DNA from: Clostridium pascui
GTDB lineage: Bacteria; Bacillota; Clostridia; Clostridiales; Clostridiaceae
Length of the DNA stretch: 64,000 bases
Direction: 5' to 3'
Assembly (NCBI RefSeq): GCF_016908015.1
Contig: NZ_JAFBDB010000008.1
Location: forward strand, 62,001 to 126,000
In this document: positions 1-8,546 of the stretch, piece after piece
How positions within the stretch are numbered: position 1 is the first letter of the stretch
How the letters are laid out: every line of letters begins with the position of its first letter
Program-made: the position numbers and the translations under genes
Notes under the pieces: model-generated
The model's database searches: none
The model's input: only the letters and a program-made list of their open reading frames with translations
Told to the model about the DNA's origin: nothing

Positions 1-2104
1 CATCTGGATATTCAATTAAATCCATGTTTACCTTAGGCATATCTGGGGCATTTATTAAATGGTATTTACTAAAGCTGTTACTTTTTATCCTTCCATTGCT
101 ATCTATTTCTATTTCCTCTGTCAAAGCATAACCTATACCCATTTGTGCTGCTCCTTGTATTTGACCCTCTACAAAGGTTTTATTTATAGCTCTTCCTATA
201 TCATGTACAGCTAATATCTCATTAACTTTAGTCATTCCAGTTAAAGTATCCACTGTAATCTCTGCAAATACCGCTGCATATACCCCTGGATTTGCTGGGG
301 AATGATAAGTGTAAGTTACAGACATATCATCACTAAATTTCTTTTCTGCTAAAACAACTATTTCTCCATAGCTTAATACTTTAGTATCATTATTTTTATT
401 CCATACCTTTTCATTTTTTATAATTATATCTTCCTCATCACATTCAAGTATTTTTGATCCATAATTTTTTATTTTTTCTTTAAGCATTGCTGAAACTCTT
501 TGAGCTGCTCCCCCATTTACATAGGTAACCCTACTTGCTTGAGTTCCTGCTGAATCATAAGGAGTTACAAAAGTATCTCCCTCCAGTGCTGTTACTTTTT
601 CAATATCCATATCCAAGGTTTCCGCTACTATTTGCCTCATAACAGTTACAGTTCCACATCCTAGGTCATGTACTGTTTCCTTTAAAATCACACTTCCATC
701 AGTATCCATTTGTATTGTAGCTGTAGTAAAATCTGGGTGTGCCCCATAATATCCATTTCCATGGGTAACGCAAGCCATTCCAACTCCTGTGGCATATCTT
801 CCATCAAAATGTGTGTTATTCCATCTTTCCTTCCAGTTAAACTTTTCTATTCCTCTACTTACACAATCAACTACTCTAGCATTACCCAAATCTACTCCCT
901 TAGCTAAATCTTTATCATAAGGATGTACTAGATTTTTAAGTCTAAATTCTGTAGGATCCATGTTTAACCTTCTTGCTGTATTATCTATATTTATTTCAGT
1001 AATAGCATGTATTTGAGGTGCTCCATATCCTCTACACGCTCCTCCTATTGGAGTATTTGTATAAACTACGTGTGCTGTGTATTTTTGATTTTCTATTCTA
1101 TAAAGCCTAGATAGTTTTTTACCCATAGACATACAAAGTGCATCTCCATTTGTAAAATATGCTCCAGTATCTACTATCACTTCAATTTCTCTTCCTAAGA
1201 TATCTCCATCTTTTGTCACAGCAGTTTTTACATTTCCTATTACATTATGTCTTGTTCTGCTGCCTACTATAGTTTGATTTCTATCTAGTTGAATTTTGAT
1301 GGGTTTTTTTAAATCTAATGCCACATAGGCACATATCGGTTCTACTATAGGATGAGTTTTTCCCCCAAAGGAACCTCCCATAGGTGACTTTATTACCCTT
1401 ATCTTTCTTTTAGGTATATTAAGTGCATCAGACACTACAAGCTGACTTTGAAATACCTCCTGACATGGGGAATAAATTATTATATTATTAAATTCATCTA
1501 TTTGGGCTATTGCCAAATGAGTTTCCATAGCTGCATGATGTATTTTAGGTGTAGTTATAGTGTCCTCAATTATTAAATCTGCTTTTTCAAAGGCTCTCCT
1601 GCTATCTCCATATTCGATTTTCTTATCCATTACATGATTATTATTTTCTTCATGAATTTTAAAGGAGTTTTTATTAAGAGCTCCCCTAGGGTCTACAACT
1701 ACAGGAAGTCTCTCATATTCCACTTTTATGAGCTTAGTTGCTCTTTCAGCAATTAGATTATCTTTAGCAACTACAAGCGCTACTCTATCTCCTACAAATC
1801 TTACTTCACTATCAAACATCAGCTCGTCTTTTATTGTTTCTAAAGCTTCATACCATCTATGTGAATTGTAATAATTTTTAGGTGTATTTTTATGTGTATA
1901 TATTTTCACAACGCCAGGCAGCTTTTCCGCTTCATCTGTATCTATACTTTTTATTATTGCATGAGCTACATCACTTAATAAAAGTTTCCCATAAAGCATA
2001 CCTTCAAGTTTCATATCACTTACATATTTTAATTTTCCTGTCACCTTTTCATTTACATCATGTACTGGAACATAATTTCCTATATATCTAAATCCCTCTG
2101 CCAT
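1..2104 (-). CDS. Molybdenum hydroxylase (xanthine dehydrogenase type), Mo-cofactor subunit, 3' end cut by window
   Basis: This is the large molybdopterin-binding subunit of a three-subunit xanthine dehydrogenase-family hydroxylase. The reading frame is open from the ATG at 2104 to the window edge, about 701 codons. It begins MAEGFRYIGNYVPVHDVNEK, typical of the N-terminal a/b-hammerhead domain. It contains PMGGSFGGKTHP and, near plus position 1030, GACRGYGAPQ, the Mo-site arginine loop of this family. The catalytic Glu loop near the C-terminus lies outside the window. A GGTG ribosome site precedes the start. The FAD and 2Fe-2S subunits lie directly upstream in one operon. Substrate is not shown by the sequence: xanthine/hypoxanthine is the default guess, and another N-heterocycle such as an imidazole is possible from context. 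Confidence 0.93.
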   Translation of the reverse strand, partial: MAEGFRYIGNYVPVHDVNEKVTGKLKYVSDMKLEGMLYGKLLLSDVAHAIIKSIDTDEAEKLPGVVKIYTHKNTPKNYYNSHRWYEALETIKDELMFDSEVRFVGDRVALVVAKDNLIAERATKLIKVEYERLPVVVDPRGALNKNSFKIHEENNNHVMDKKIEYGDSRRAFEKADLIIEDTITTPKIHHAAMETHLAIAQIDEFNNIIIYSPCQEVFQSQLVVSDALNIPKRKIRVIKSPMGGSFGGKTHPIVEPICAYVALDLKKPIKIQLDRNQTIVGSRTRHNVIGNVKTAVTKDGDILGREIEVIVDTGAYFTNGDALCMSMGKKLSRLYRIENQKYTAHVVYTNTPIGGACRGYGAPQIHAITEINIDNTARRLNMDPTEFRLKNLVHPYDKDLAKGVDLGNARVVDCVSRGIEKFNWKERWNNTHFDGRYATGVGMACVTHGNGYYGAHPDFTTATIQMDTDGSVILKETVHDLGCGTVTVMRQIVAETLDMDIEKVTALEGDTFVTPYDSAGTQASRVTYVNGGAAQRVSAMLKEKIKNYGSKILECDEEDIIIKNEKVWNKNNDTKVLSYGEIVVLAEKKFSDDMSVTYTYHSPANPGVYAAVFAEITVDTLTGMTKVNEILAVHDIGRAINKTFVEGQIQGAAQMGIGYALTEEIEIDSNGRIKSNSFSKYHLINAPDMPKVNMDLIEYPD

Positions 2105-2119
2105 GTTATCACCATCCCA

Positions 2120-2968
2120 TTACCCAAATATATTTTTAAAGACATCCTCACCAATTCCCCTTATCACTTCTCTTTTATAAGGTCTAGATTGTCTTGTTGG
2201 TATTGACAAGTCTACTTGCTTTTCAAGTGCATTTTTAAATTCTTCTAAAAGTTCATTGGTAAAAACCTTACCTTCTAATACTTCTTCAGAGATTTTAGAT
2301 CTAAAAGCCTTAGGTCCTAGTGATCCTATTGCTACTTTTACATCTTTTATTTTATCTTCATATTTCAATGATACTGAAATACTTAACTTTGAAATTGTTA
2401 CAGTACTTCTACTTCCTATCTTTACAAATGAGGTTTTATATCTTTTATATTTTAAAGGAACTAATATTTCAGTAATAACTTCTCCAACCTTTAAATTATT
2501 CTTTTCTAATCCTATTACTACATCATCTAGTTCTCTAATATTTTCCTGACCAAATTCATTTAGAGTTTTCACTTTAGCATCTAATGATAAAAGTGCTGGA
2601 ATGGAGTCTGCCGCTGGAGATGCATGTGCTATATTTCCAGCCACAGTTGCAGTATTTCTTATTTGAGTAGACCCCACTTTTTCTGCTGACTCTTTTAAGC
2701 ATTTAAAATATTTATTTATTATAGGACTAAATTCTATTTCTGAAAAAGTAGTATTTGCACCTATTTTCAAAAAGTTATCTTCCTCTTTTATATATTTAAG
2801 TTCCTCTATCCCTGAAAGATCTATCATATTAATATTGTATAGTCCCTTTCCCCTCATTTTTATAATAAAATCCGTGCCTCCAGATATAAAGCAAGTGTTC
2901 TCATCTACATTCTTAAGTAAACATTTAAGTTCTGCTAAGTTTTTTGGAATTGCTGCTTCCATAGTCAT
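2120..2968 (-). CDS. Molybdenum hydroxylase FAD-binding subunit
   Basis: This 282-residue protein is the FAD domain subunit (CoxM/XdhB type) that passes electrons from the Fe-S subunit to an acceptor. The FAD-binding signature is visible as FISGGTDF near residue 28 and TQIRNTATVAGNIAHASPAA near residue 100. The C-terminal CO-dehydrogenase flavoprotein domain follows. Length is normal for a split-subunit enzyme. The ATG at 2968 has a GGAGGAAG site a few bases upstream. It lies 15 bases before the Mo subunit and 23 bases after the Fe-S subunit, so the three are one transcript in the order FeS-FAD-Mo. Confidence 0.95.
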   Translation of the reverse strand: MTMEAAIPKNLAELKCLLKNVDENTCFISGGTDFIIKMRGKGLYNINMIDLSGIEELKYIKEEDNFLKIGANTTFSEIEFSPIINKYFKCLKESAEKVGSTQIRNTATVAGNIAHASPAADSIPALLSLDAKVKTLNEFGQENIRELDDVVIGLEKNNLKVGEVITEILVPLKYKRYKTSFVKIGSRSTVTISKLSISVSLKYEDKIKDVKVAIGSLGPKAFRSKISEEVLEGKVFTNELLEEFKNALEKQVDLSIPTRQSRPYKREVIRGIGEDVFKNIFG

Positions 2969-2991
2969 AATCTTCCTCCTATAAAGCTTTA

Positions 2992-3453
2992 TTATTTTTC
3001 TACAGTAATAGCATCTATAACTGCTTCAATTATTTTGGTATATCCTGTACATCTGCATAAATTTCCCTCAATAGCTCTTTTTATATCTTCATGTGTAGGG
3101 CTTGGCTTTTTCATAAGAAGAGCTTTACAAGACATAATCATTCCAGGTGTACAAAATCCACATTGTACTGCTCCCTTTTTTATAAAGGATTTTTGCAGCT
3201 GATCAAGTTCTCCGTCCTGCTCTAAATATTCTATAGTGAGTATTTCTTTATCTCTTGCTTGTATTCCAAGTACCATACAAGAATTTACTGCTTTACCGTT
3301 CATTATAACTGTACATGCTCCACATTCTCCCTCACTGCAGCCCTCTTTTGTGCCTGTAAGTTCTAGATCTTCTCTTAATATATCAAGTAGCCTTTTAGCT
3401 GGATCTATATCTAATTCATGATTAATTCCATTTACTTTTAAGTGTATTAACAT
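2992..3453 (-). CDS. Molybdenum hydroxylase 2Fe-2S subunit
   Basis: This small iron-sulfur subunit carries two [2Fe-2S] clusters. The plant-ferredoxin cluster is seen as CSEGECGACTV and a downstream Cys. The C-terminal four-helix cluster domain is seen as CGFCTPGM and GNLCRCTGY. The frame is open up to an ATG at 3471, but an AAGGAG site sits inside that extension, nine bases before the ATG at 3453. The likely protein therefore begins MLIHLKVNG, which matches the family start. It is the first gene of the hydroxylase operon, about 30 bases after a predicted transcription start. Confidence 0.95.
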   Translation of the reverse strand: MLIHLKVNGINHELDIDPAKRLLDILREDLELTGTKEGCSEGECGACTVIMNGKAVNSCMVLGIQARDKEILTIEYLEQDGELDQLQKSFIKKGAVQCGFCTPGMIMSCKALLMKKPSPTHEDIKRAIEGNLCRCTGYTKIIEAVIDAITVEK

Positions 3454-3491
3454 TTTTTTCAGCTCCTTCATATCTATTGTTTAAATTAATT

Positions 3492-3520
3492 TTATCATCT
3501 AAAAGTCTAAAAAAAGTCAG
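3492..3520 (-). promoter_or_regulatory. Promoter of the hydroxylase operon with GACT direct repeat
   Basis: On the minus strand a CTGACT -35 box is followed by a 17-base spacer and a TGATAA -10 box. A second GACT lies in the spacer, 11 bases (one helical turn) after the first. The layout repeats almost exactly before the BCCT gene (8470-8498). Confidence 0.6.
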
Positions 3521-3550
3521 AAAACCACTTCATATTTGTGCTATTAGTAG

Positions 3551-3589
3551 TATAAGGCGATGTTTATAATATTAAAACATCGCCTTATA
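3551..3589 (-). terminator. Hairpin between the YfcC-type gene and the hydroxylase operon
   Basis: A perfect 15-bp stem (3551-3565 with 3575-3589) with a 9-base loop follows the stop of the 3602-5014 gene. The T-tract is poor, so termination may be partial or factor-assisted. Confidence 0.55.
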
Positions 3590-3601
3590 TTTAAATCTTA
3601 T

Positions 3602-5014
3602 TTACATTGGTCCAAAATTTATAGCTACTGCTCCAACAAGCATTAATGCAGCTGCCATCCATATTAATGCCATAAAAGGTGTTATAAATTTAAGCCACTT
3701 ATTAAACGGAACCTTTGTATATGCTAAAAATGCTATTAATCCCCCTACTGTTGGATAACATAAGTTTGATAATCCATCTCCAAATTGGAAGGCTAAGATA
3801 GCTATTTGTCTATTAAGATGTATTAAATCTGCAACAGGAAGCATTATAGGTAATGTTACAACTGCCTGTCCGCTTCCTGAAGGTACAAAGAAGTTTATTA
3901 TTGTTTGAATTATAAACATGCCTACTGCATTAATGGTTGGAGACATACCACTTAATAGAGAAGCCAAACCGTGAACTATAGTATCTGATATATGCCCCTG
4001 CTCCATTATTACTTGTATTGTTCTTGCTAATCCTACTGCCATTGCTCCAATAAATATAGCTCTTCCACCTTCCAATATTTCGCTAGCTATTTTATTGGCA
4101 TTATATCCTGCAACTATACCTCCAATTATAGCTCCTATAATATACACTGCTGACATTTCAGTCATTCCCCACTTCCAACTTATAGAACCATATACTATAA
4201 TTCCTATAGTTGCAGCAAAAACTAATAATACCATCTTATGTCTTAAAGTAAATTCTATCTCTTCATCCTTATTACTTACATTTAAATGTCCTAAATCCAT
4301 TCCATATACTATGCTTTTTGTTGGATCCTTCTTTATTCTAGCTGCATATCTTACAATAAATAAAACGGCCACTGCCATAAATACTATAAATACTATAAAT
4401 CTATAACCTAATCCAGAAAACATAGGTAACTGTGCTAAGCTTTGACCTATGCCTGTAGTCCAAGGATTAGTACATCCTGCTGACCATCCTATTACAATCG
4501 ATACAAGGGCAATATATATTCCAACTAAAACATCATATCCAAGTTCTAATGATATAGCTACACATAAAGGTGCAAAGGGTATAGCTGCTTCAAGCATTCC
4601 TGGAAATGCTCCCAGACAGCCAAAGAATATTATTATAGCTACTAAAACTACTACTCCCTTTTCCTCACCCATGACTTGTCTTAGTTTAAATAAGGCTGCC
4701 TTTATAGCACCTGTTCCATCAAATACCCTAATAGCTCCCCCTATTATTAAAATCATTATAATTAATTGAGAAGCTGCTTGAATTCCTAATGGAATAGCCT
4801 TGAAAAAGTTGAAAAAATTTATCGGGGTTTGATTTATATATTTAAAGCTGCTTGCATCTACTACAGTTTTTCCATTTTCAGTTATTTTTTTAAATTCTCC
4901 AGCTGGTACTAAATAGGTCATAATAGCTACAATAGCTACCAAAATGAATAGCACAACAAAACCATCCGGCATTTGAAATTTTCTCTTAACTGGCATCTTG
5001 TTTTCCTTTAACAT
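3602..5014 (-). CDS. YfcC/DcuC-family membrane transporter
   Basis: This 470-residue integral membrane protein belongs to the YfcC group of the DcuC-like (ArsB/NhaD superfamily) carriers. These move C4-dicarboxylates, short-chain acids or amino acids; family members are poorly characterised. It has a basic N-terminus, then many hydrophobic segments, and the conserved loop NFFVPSGSGQAVVTLPIM near residue 375, a hallmark of this family. The start ATG has GGGGAGG upstream. It lies 118 bases after the HAL-fold gene on the same strand. I infer transport of a substrate or product of that enzyme, possibly an imidazole acrylate, but specificity cannot be read from sequence. Confidence 0.85.
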   Translation of the reverse strand: MLKENKMPVKRKFQMPDGFVVLFILVAIVAIMTYLVPAGEFKKITENGKTVVDASSFKYINQTPINFFNFFKAIPLGIQAASQLIIMILIIGGAIRVFDGTGAIKAALFKLRQVMGEEKGVVVLVAIIIFFGCLGAFPGMLEAAIPFAPLCVAISLELGYDVLVGIYIALVSIVIGWSAGCTNPWTTGIGQSLAQLPMFSGLGYRFIVFIVFMAVAVLFIVRYAARIKKDPTKSIVYGMDLGHLNVSNKDEEIEFTLRHKMVLLVFAATIGIIVYGSISWKWGMTEMSAVYIIGAIIGGIVAGYNANKIASEILEGGRAIFIGAMAVGLARTIQVIMEQGHISDTIVHGLASLLSGMSPTINAVGMFIIQTIINFFVPSGSGQAVVTLPIMLPVADLIHLNRQIAILAFQFGDGLSNLCYPTVGGLIAFLAYTKVPFNKWLKFITPFMALIWMAAALMLVGAVAINFGPM

Positions 5015-5034
5015 TTAATATTCCTCCCCAAAAA

Positions 5035-5063
5035 TATATTTAGTTAGATATTATTAATGTCAG
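5035..5063 (-). promoter_or_regulatory. Candidate promoter of the YfcC-type gene
   Basis: CTGACA, a 17-base spacer and AATATA on the minus strand, just upstream of the GGGGAGG ribosome site. The match is moderate; read-through from the lyase gene is equally possible. Confidence 0.4.
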
Positions 5064-5132
5064 CCTAAAATACATACTTTTTGCTTTAGTACTTTATCGA
5101 GAAACTTTCCATATATTTGCACCCATGTTTAT

Positions 5133-6659
5133 CTAATTATTTTTGCTCATTTCTTCCCTTACTCTATTTAAAATCTCATTTGATTTTATAAGTTCATAGG
5201 CCTTCCTTATATCTTCTGTTAGGTTTCTGTCCTTATCATAAAATGGAATAACTTCTCTGATTGTTGCATATGCAACTTTCGTTCCTCTTCCTTGGTGAAT
5301 ATCATTTCTTAAATCAACTGCTTGTACTGCATGAAGCAGTTCTATACCTAATATATATCTTAAGTTATCAACAATTTTTCTTGTCTTTTGTACCACATAT
5401 GGTGAGTTATTAGCATGATCTTCTATATCCCCTGCAACAGAAAAGAAGTCACTAGTTGATGGATTTGATAAATGTCTTATTTCAGCATCTAGTGATGTAA
5501 ATGCCTTTTGTATAGTTCCATAGCATATTACATTATCTGCCGGAGATAAAAATCTTGGAAGCTTTGTAAAATCAGGAGTACTTAATTTAATAGTTCTATA
5601 ACAGCTAACTTTTGATAAGTGGCTTAACGCAATTCCTAGCATTTCAAAGCCAAGTACCCAAGTAGTTGGTTCAAAATTTGAACAAGATATCATTCTTCTT
5701 TCATCCAATATTACACATGGGTTATCGTCGGATGAATTCATTTGTATTGTTAAATATTTTGTTACGTATTCAAGTGCATCTCTTACAGATCCATGCACAT
5801 GCGCGGAGCCTCTAAAACTTAGCGGATCTTGTACTGGCTTTTTCCAGTCTGGTTCCCAAATATAGCTACCCTCAAGATATTTTGTTATTTTTTCTGCGCT
5901 ATATCTTTGTCCTGGGAATGGCCTAGCTTCATGGGTTTTAGAATCAAGCGGTGAAGTATTTCCATTAAGGCCTTCAAGGGATAAGGCATATATTATATCT
6001 GCAATATCCAATAAATCCTCTACATCTTTTACTACTAATGCACCTTCTCCTGCTGCTAGGGCATTTGAACTTACAATTGCAAGTCCATCTTTAGGCCCTA
6101 ATGTTACAGGGTTTAACCCTGCCTTTTCTAGTGCTTCCTTTGCTGGCATTTTAACTCCATTATAGTAGGCATCTCCTTCTCCAAGCATTGTAAGTCCTAT
6201 ATGAGACAAACATGCTATGTCTGCTTCTCCTACAGATCCTCTTTCTGGCATAACTGGTGTTACATTTCCATTTAGCATTTCTCCATACATGAAGGCCACT
6301 TCTGGCTGAATTCCCGTACAACCACAAAGCAAAGTATTAAGCCTTGTAAGCATTATTGCTCTAACTTCTTCTATGCTTGCTTCAGGCTCTACCGCTACAC
6401 AATGAGCACGTATTAAATTTGTGTTGTACTCTTGAAAAAACTCCTTGAACACCCTTTTATCCTTGTTCCAACCTACCCCTGTATTGAATCCATATACAGG
6501 AACATTGCTGTCTGCTAGTTCAAATACAAGTTTTCTTGATTCAATCAACTTACTTTTTCCTTCTTCACTTATTTCTACTTTATATCCTTCTCTTGCAACT
6601 TTACTAATATCATCTATAGTTAAATCTTTACCATTTACTACTATTGTGTTTTCCTTCAT
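5133..6659 (-). CDS. HAL/PAL-fold lyase lacking the MIO triad; probable ergothionase-type trimethylammonia-lyase
   Basis: The 508-residue protein has the full histidine ammonia-lyase fold: YGFNTGVG near residue 56, GSVG at 141-144, QDP-S-R at 277-283, NSSDDNP near 308 and EDH at 413-415. However, the Ala-Ser-Gly triad that cyclises into the MIO electrophile is absent: GSVG is followed by EADIACLSH, one residue shorter than the canonical GSVGASGDLAPLA. The Tyr of the canonical QDPYSLR is Leu280. MIO-based deamination of histidine is therefore unlikely. MIO-less homologues include ergothionase, which releases trimethylamine from ergothioneine. The neighbouring BCCT betaine carrier fits that. 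Automatic annotation would call this hutH; no other hut gene is nearby. Lys385 and Glu413 are candidate acid/base residues, by inference. Confidence 0.85.
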   Translation of the reverse strand: MKENTIVVNGKDLTIDDISKVAREGYKVEISEEGKSKLIESRKLVFELADSNVPVYGFNTGVGWNKDKRVFKEFFQEYNTNLIRAHCVAVEPEASIEEVRAIMLTRLNTLLCGCTGIQPEVAFMYGEMLNGNVTPVMPERGSVGEADIACLSHIGLTMLGEGDAYYNGVKMPAKEALEKAGLNPVTLGPKDGLAIVSSNALAAGEGALVVKDVEDLLDIADIIYALSLEGLNGNTSPLDSKTHEARPFPGQRYSAEKITKYLEGSYIWEPDWKKPVQDPLSFRGSAHVHGSVRDALEYVTKYLTIQMNSSDDNPCVILDERRMISCSNFEPTTWVLGFEMLGIALSHLSKVSCYRTIKLSTPDFTKLPRFLSPADNVICYGTIQKAFTSLDAEIRHLSNPSTSDFFSVAGDIEDHANNSPYVVQKTRKIVDNLRYILGIELLHAVQAVDLRNDIHQGRGTKVAYATIREVIPFYDKDRNLTEDIRKAYELIKSNEILNRVREEMSKNN

Positions 6660-6726
6660 AGTTTAAACTCTCCCTTCAATCTTTTACTACGGCCTAGGTT
6701 TCATCACATCTTTTACAATATGAATT

Positions 6727-6764
6727 ATTAGTTAAAAGTCGGCCTTAGCCGACTTTTAACTAAT
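6727..6764 (-). terminator. Hairpin between BCCT gene and lyase gene
   Basis: Perfect 17-bp stem (6727-6743 with 6748-6764) and a 4-base loop after the BCCT stop. No clean T-run follows, so some read-through into the lyase gene is plausible. Confidence 0.6.
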
Positions 6765-6790
6765 TATTTATTATTATCTATTTCTACCTA

Positions 6791-8404
6791 CTACAATGTT
6801 TCTCCATTAGATTTTGATCCTAATACAATTTCCTCTACTTGAGCAGTCTCAGGGTGATAAACCACATCGTATTTTTCTCCCTTAACTATTATTTTAACCG
6901 TACAATAAGCCATAATTAACATAAAGAATAGTATTGGGAATCCTGCAACTGTTGATATTTGCTTTGTCGCATCTATACCTGATATCTTTCCACCGCCTGT
7001 ACATAAGATGTTTATTATAGCCATAGAAGCCATTACAATTCCCCAGTATATTTTAAGCACCCCTGGTGCTTCTTGATTTTCATCATTATATGCAGTACTT
7101 GTAAGAGATGCAACTGTTGAAGTCATAGAGTCACAAAGCGTTACTATCGAAATAAATATAGTTATTACAAAAATCCAAGAAATAACCTTAGAAAGTGGAT
7201 AATGGCTCAAGAATGCAAATACTGAGGCTTCTAGTCCACCCTTTTGTATAGCTTCCCATAACCCGCCACCAGTTAACTGAACATTTATCGCAGCACCTCC
7301 AAACACAGCAAACCAAACTATACCAAACACTGCAGGGCATATGAGATTTACAATTATAAATTCTCTTATGGTTCTTCCTTTGCATAATGAAGCAAAGAAC
7401 ATACCTTCCATTGGGGCGTATGCAAGCCATATTGCCCAATAGTATATAGGCCACCATCTTGGCCATTCTGAACCCTCGATAGGACTTAAGTAATGAGTTC
7501 TTGTAAAATAATTTTGTATAAAATCTCCTACGCCCTGTGTACCCATTTTTAATATAAATGTAGTTGGTCCAACAACTAATATAAATATCATTAAAAACAG
7601 ATATATTTTTGAGTTTTTATCTGATAACCATCTTATACCTTTTGTAAGCCCTGTCCAACTACAGAATATATATGCAACTACTAAAAGTGCTAATAATATA
7701 ACCCAGAGGGTTTTCCCTGTTTGTATACCTGTAAGCACGTTAAGTCCGCTGCCCATTTGCATAGCTCCAACTCCAAGTACTGCAGCTACAGCACCTACCA
7801 TTGCAAACATACAAATATTATCTACTACTGCACCTATAGTTCCATAAACCTTTTTCCCAAATATAGGATAAAGCAATGAACTTATTTGATATGGAAGTTT
7901 CATGTTGTGTACACAAAATGCTATACCTAAACCTGCTATAGCATACATAGCATATGGAATAAACGTCCAGTGAATAAATGATGTAGTCATAGCAAAATTT
8001 GCAGCAGCTTCACTTCCCGGCTTTAATCCTAATTCCTTTGGAGGATTCATAAAGTGAGTTATTGGTTCTGCAATTCCCCAAAAGCATATTCCAGTAGCTA
8101 TACCTGCACAAAGTGTTATTGCAAACCAATCCCAATACTTAAGTGTAGGTTTTGCATCAGGTCCTCCAAATTTTATATCACCATATTTAGAAAACATAAA
8201 GAAAATACAAATAAATAAAAATAAGTTACCTGATATTTGGAATAACCATCCAAAATCTTCAAAAGCAAACTGAACTATTTTATTTTGTGCATTATAAAAT
8301 TGCTCTGGTGCTACCACCCCTGTAATAATTGCAATTAAAAGTATTACGCTCATTGGTATAAATATAGACCATCTAATATGAGCCTTGACCTTTGATTTTT
8401 CCAT
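6791..8404 (-). CDS. BCCT-family betaine/carnitine/choline-type transporter
   Basis: This 537-residue, roughly 12-segment transporter belongs to the BCCT family, which moves quaternary-ammonium substrates. The family aromatic box is visible at about residues 317-331 (WWPIYYWAIWLAYAP), with the TM3-like region GIATGICFWGIAEP at 101-114. The N-terminal tail is short, which suggests a catabolic or exchange role rather than an osmosensor of the BetP kind. The start ATG follows a GGGGG-rich ribosome site. It lies upstream of the MIO-less lyase on the same strand. Ergothioneine is a trimethylated histidine betaine, so a BCCT carrier feeding that enzyme is plausible; carnitine or glycine betaine cannot be excluded. 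Confidence 0.95.
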   Translation of the reverse strand: MEKSKVKAHIRWSIFIPMSVILLIAIITGVVAPEQFYNAQNKIVQFAFEDFGWLFQISGNLFLFICIFFMFSKYGDIKFGGPDAKPTLKYWDWFAITLCAGIATGICFWGIAEPITHFMNPPKELGLKPGSEAAANFAMTTSFIHWTFIPYAMYAIAGLGIAFCVHNMKLPYQISSLLYPIFGKKVYGTIGAVVDNICMFAMVGAVAAVLGVGAMQMGSGLNVLTGIQTGKTLWVILLALLVVAYIFCSWTGLTKGIRWLSDKNSKIYLFLMIFILVVGPTTFILKMGTQGVGDFIQNYFTRTHYLSPIEGSEWPRWWPIYYWAIWLAYAPMEGMFFASLCKGRTIREFIIVNLICPAVFGIVWFAVFGGAAINVQLTGGGLWEAIQKGGLEASVFAFLSHYPLSKVISWIFVITIFISIVTLCDSMTSTVASLTSTAYNDENQEAPGVLKIYWGIVMASMAIINILCTGGGKISGIDATKQISTVAGFPILFFMLIMAYCTVKIIVKGEKYDVVYHPETAQVEEIVLGSKSNGETL

Positions 8405-8469
8405 GCCCTTTTCCCCCTTACATTATTTATTGTTTTAATCTTCTAAAGATTTAAAATTTCATTTATAGT

Positions 8470-8498
8470 TTATCAAGCCTTAGTCAAAAAAAAGTCAA
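8470..8498 (-). promoter_or_regulatory. Promoter of the BCCT gene with GACT direct repeat
   Basis: TTGACT, a 17-base spacer and TGATAA on the minus strand. A second GACT lies 11 bases after the first, and an A/T tract joins them. Across 29 aligned bases it matches the hydroxylase promoter (3492-3520) at about 22, and every element has the same spacing. Confidence 0.65.
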
Positions 8499-8510
8499 AA
8501 CGTTACTATA

Positions 8511-8546
8511 AAAATGAGCCTTTAATAAAAATTAAAGGCTCATTTT
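8511..8546 (-). terminator. Terminator of the SARP-like regulator gene
   Basis: A 16-bp perfect stem (8511-8526 with 8531-8546) with a 4-base loop overlaps the stop codon of the regulator. Its 3' arm ends in a run of Ts on the minus strand. Confidence 0.85.

Noticed and set aside
5133-6659. Plain histidine utilisation gene hutH.
   Set aside because: The MIO triad is missing and there is no hutU, hutI or hutG nearby.
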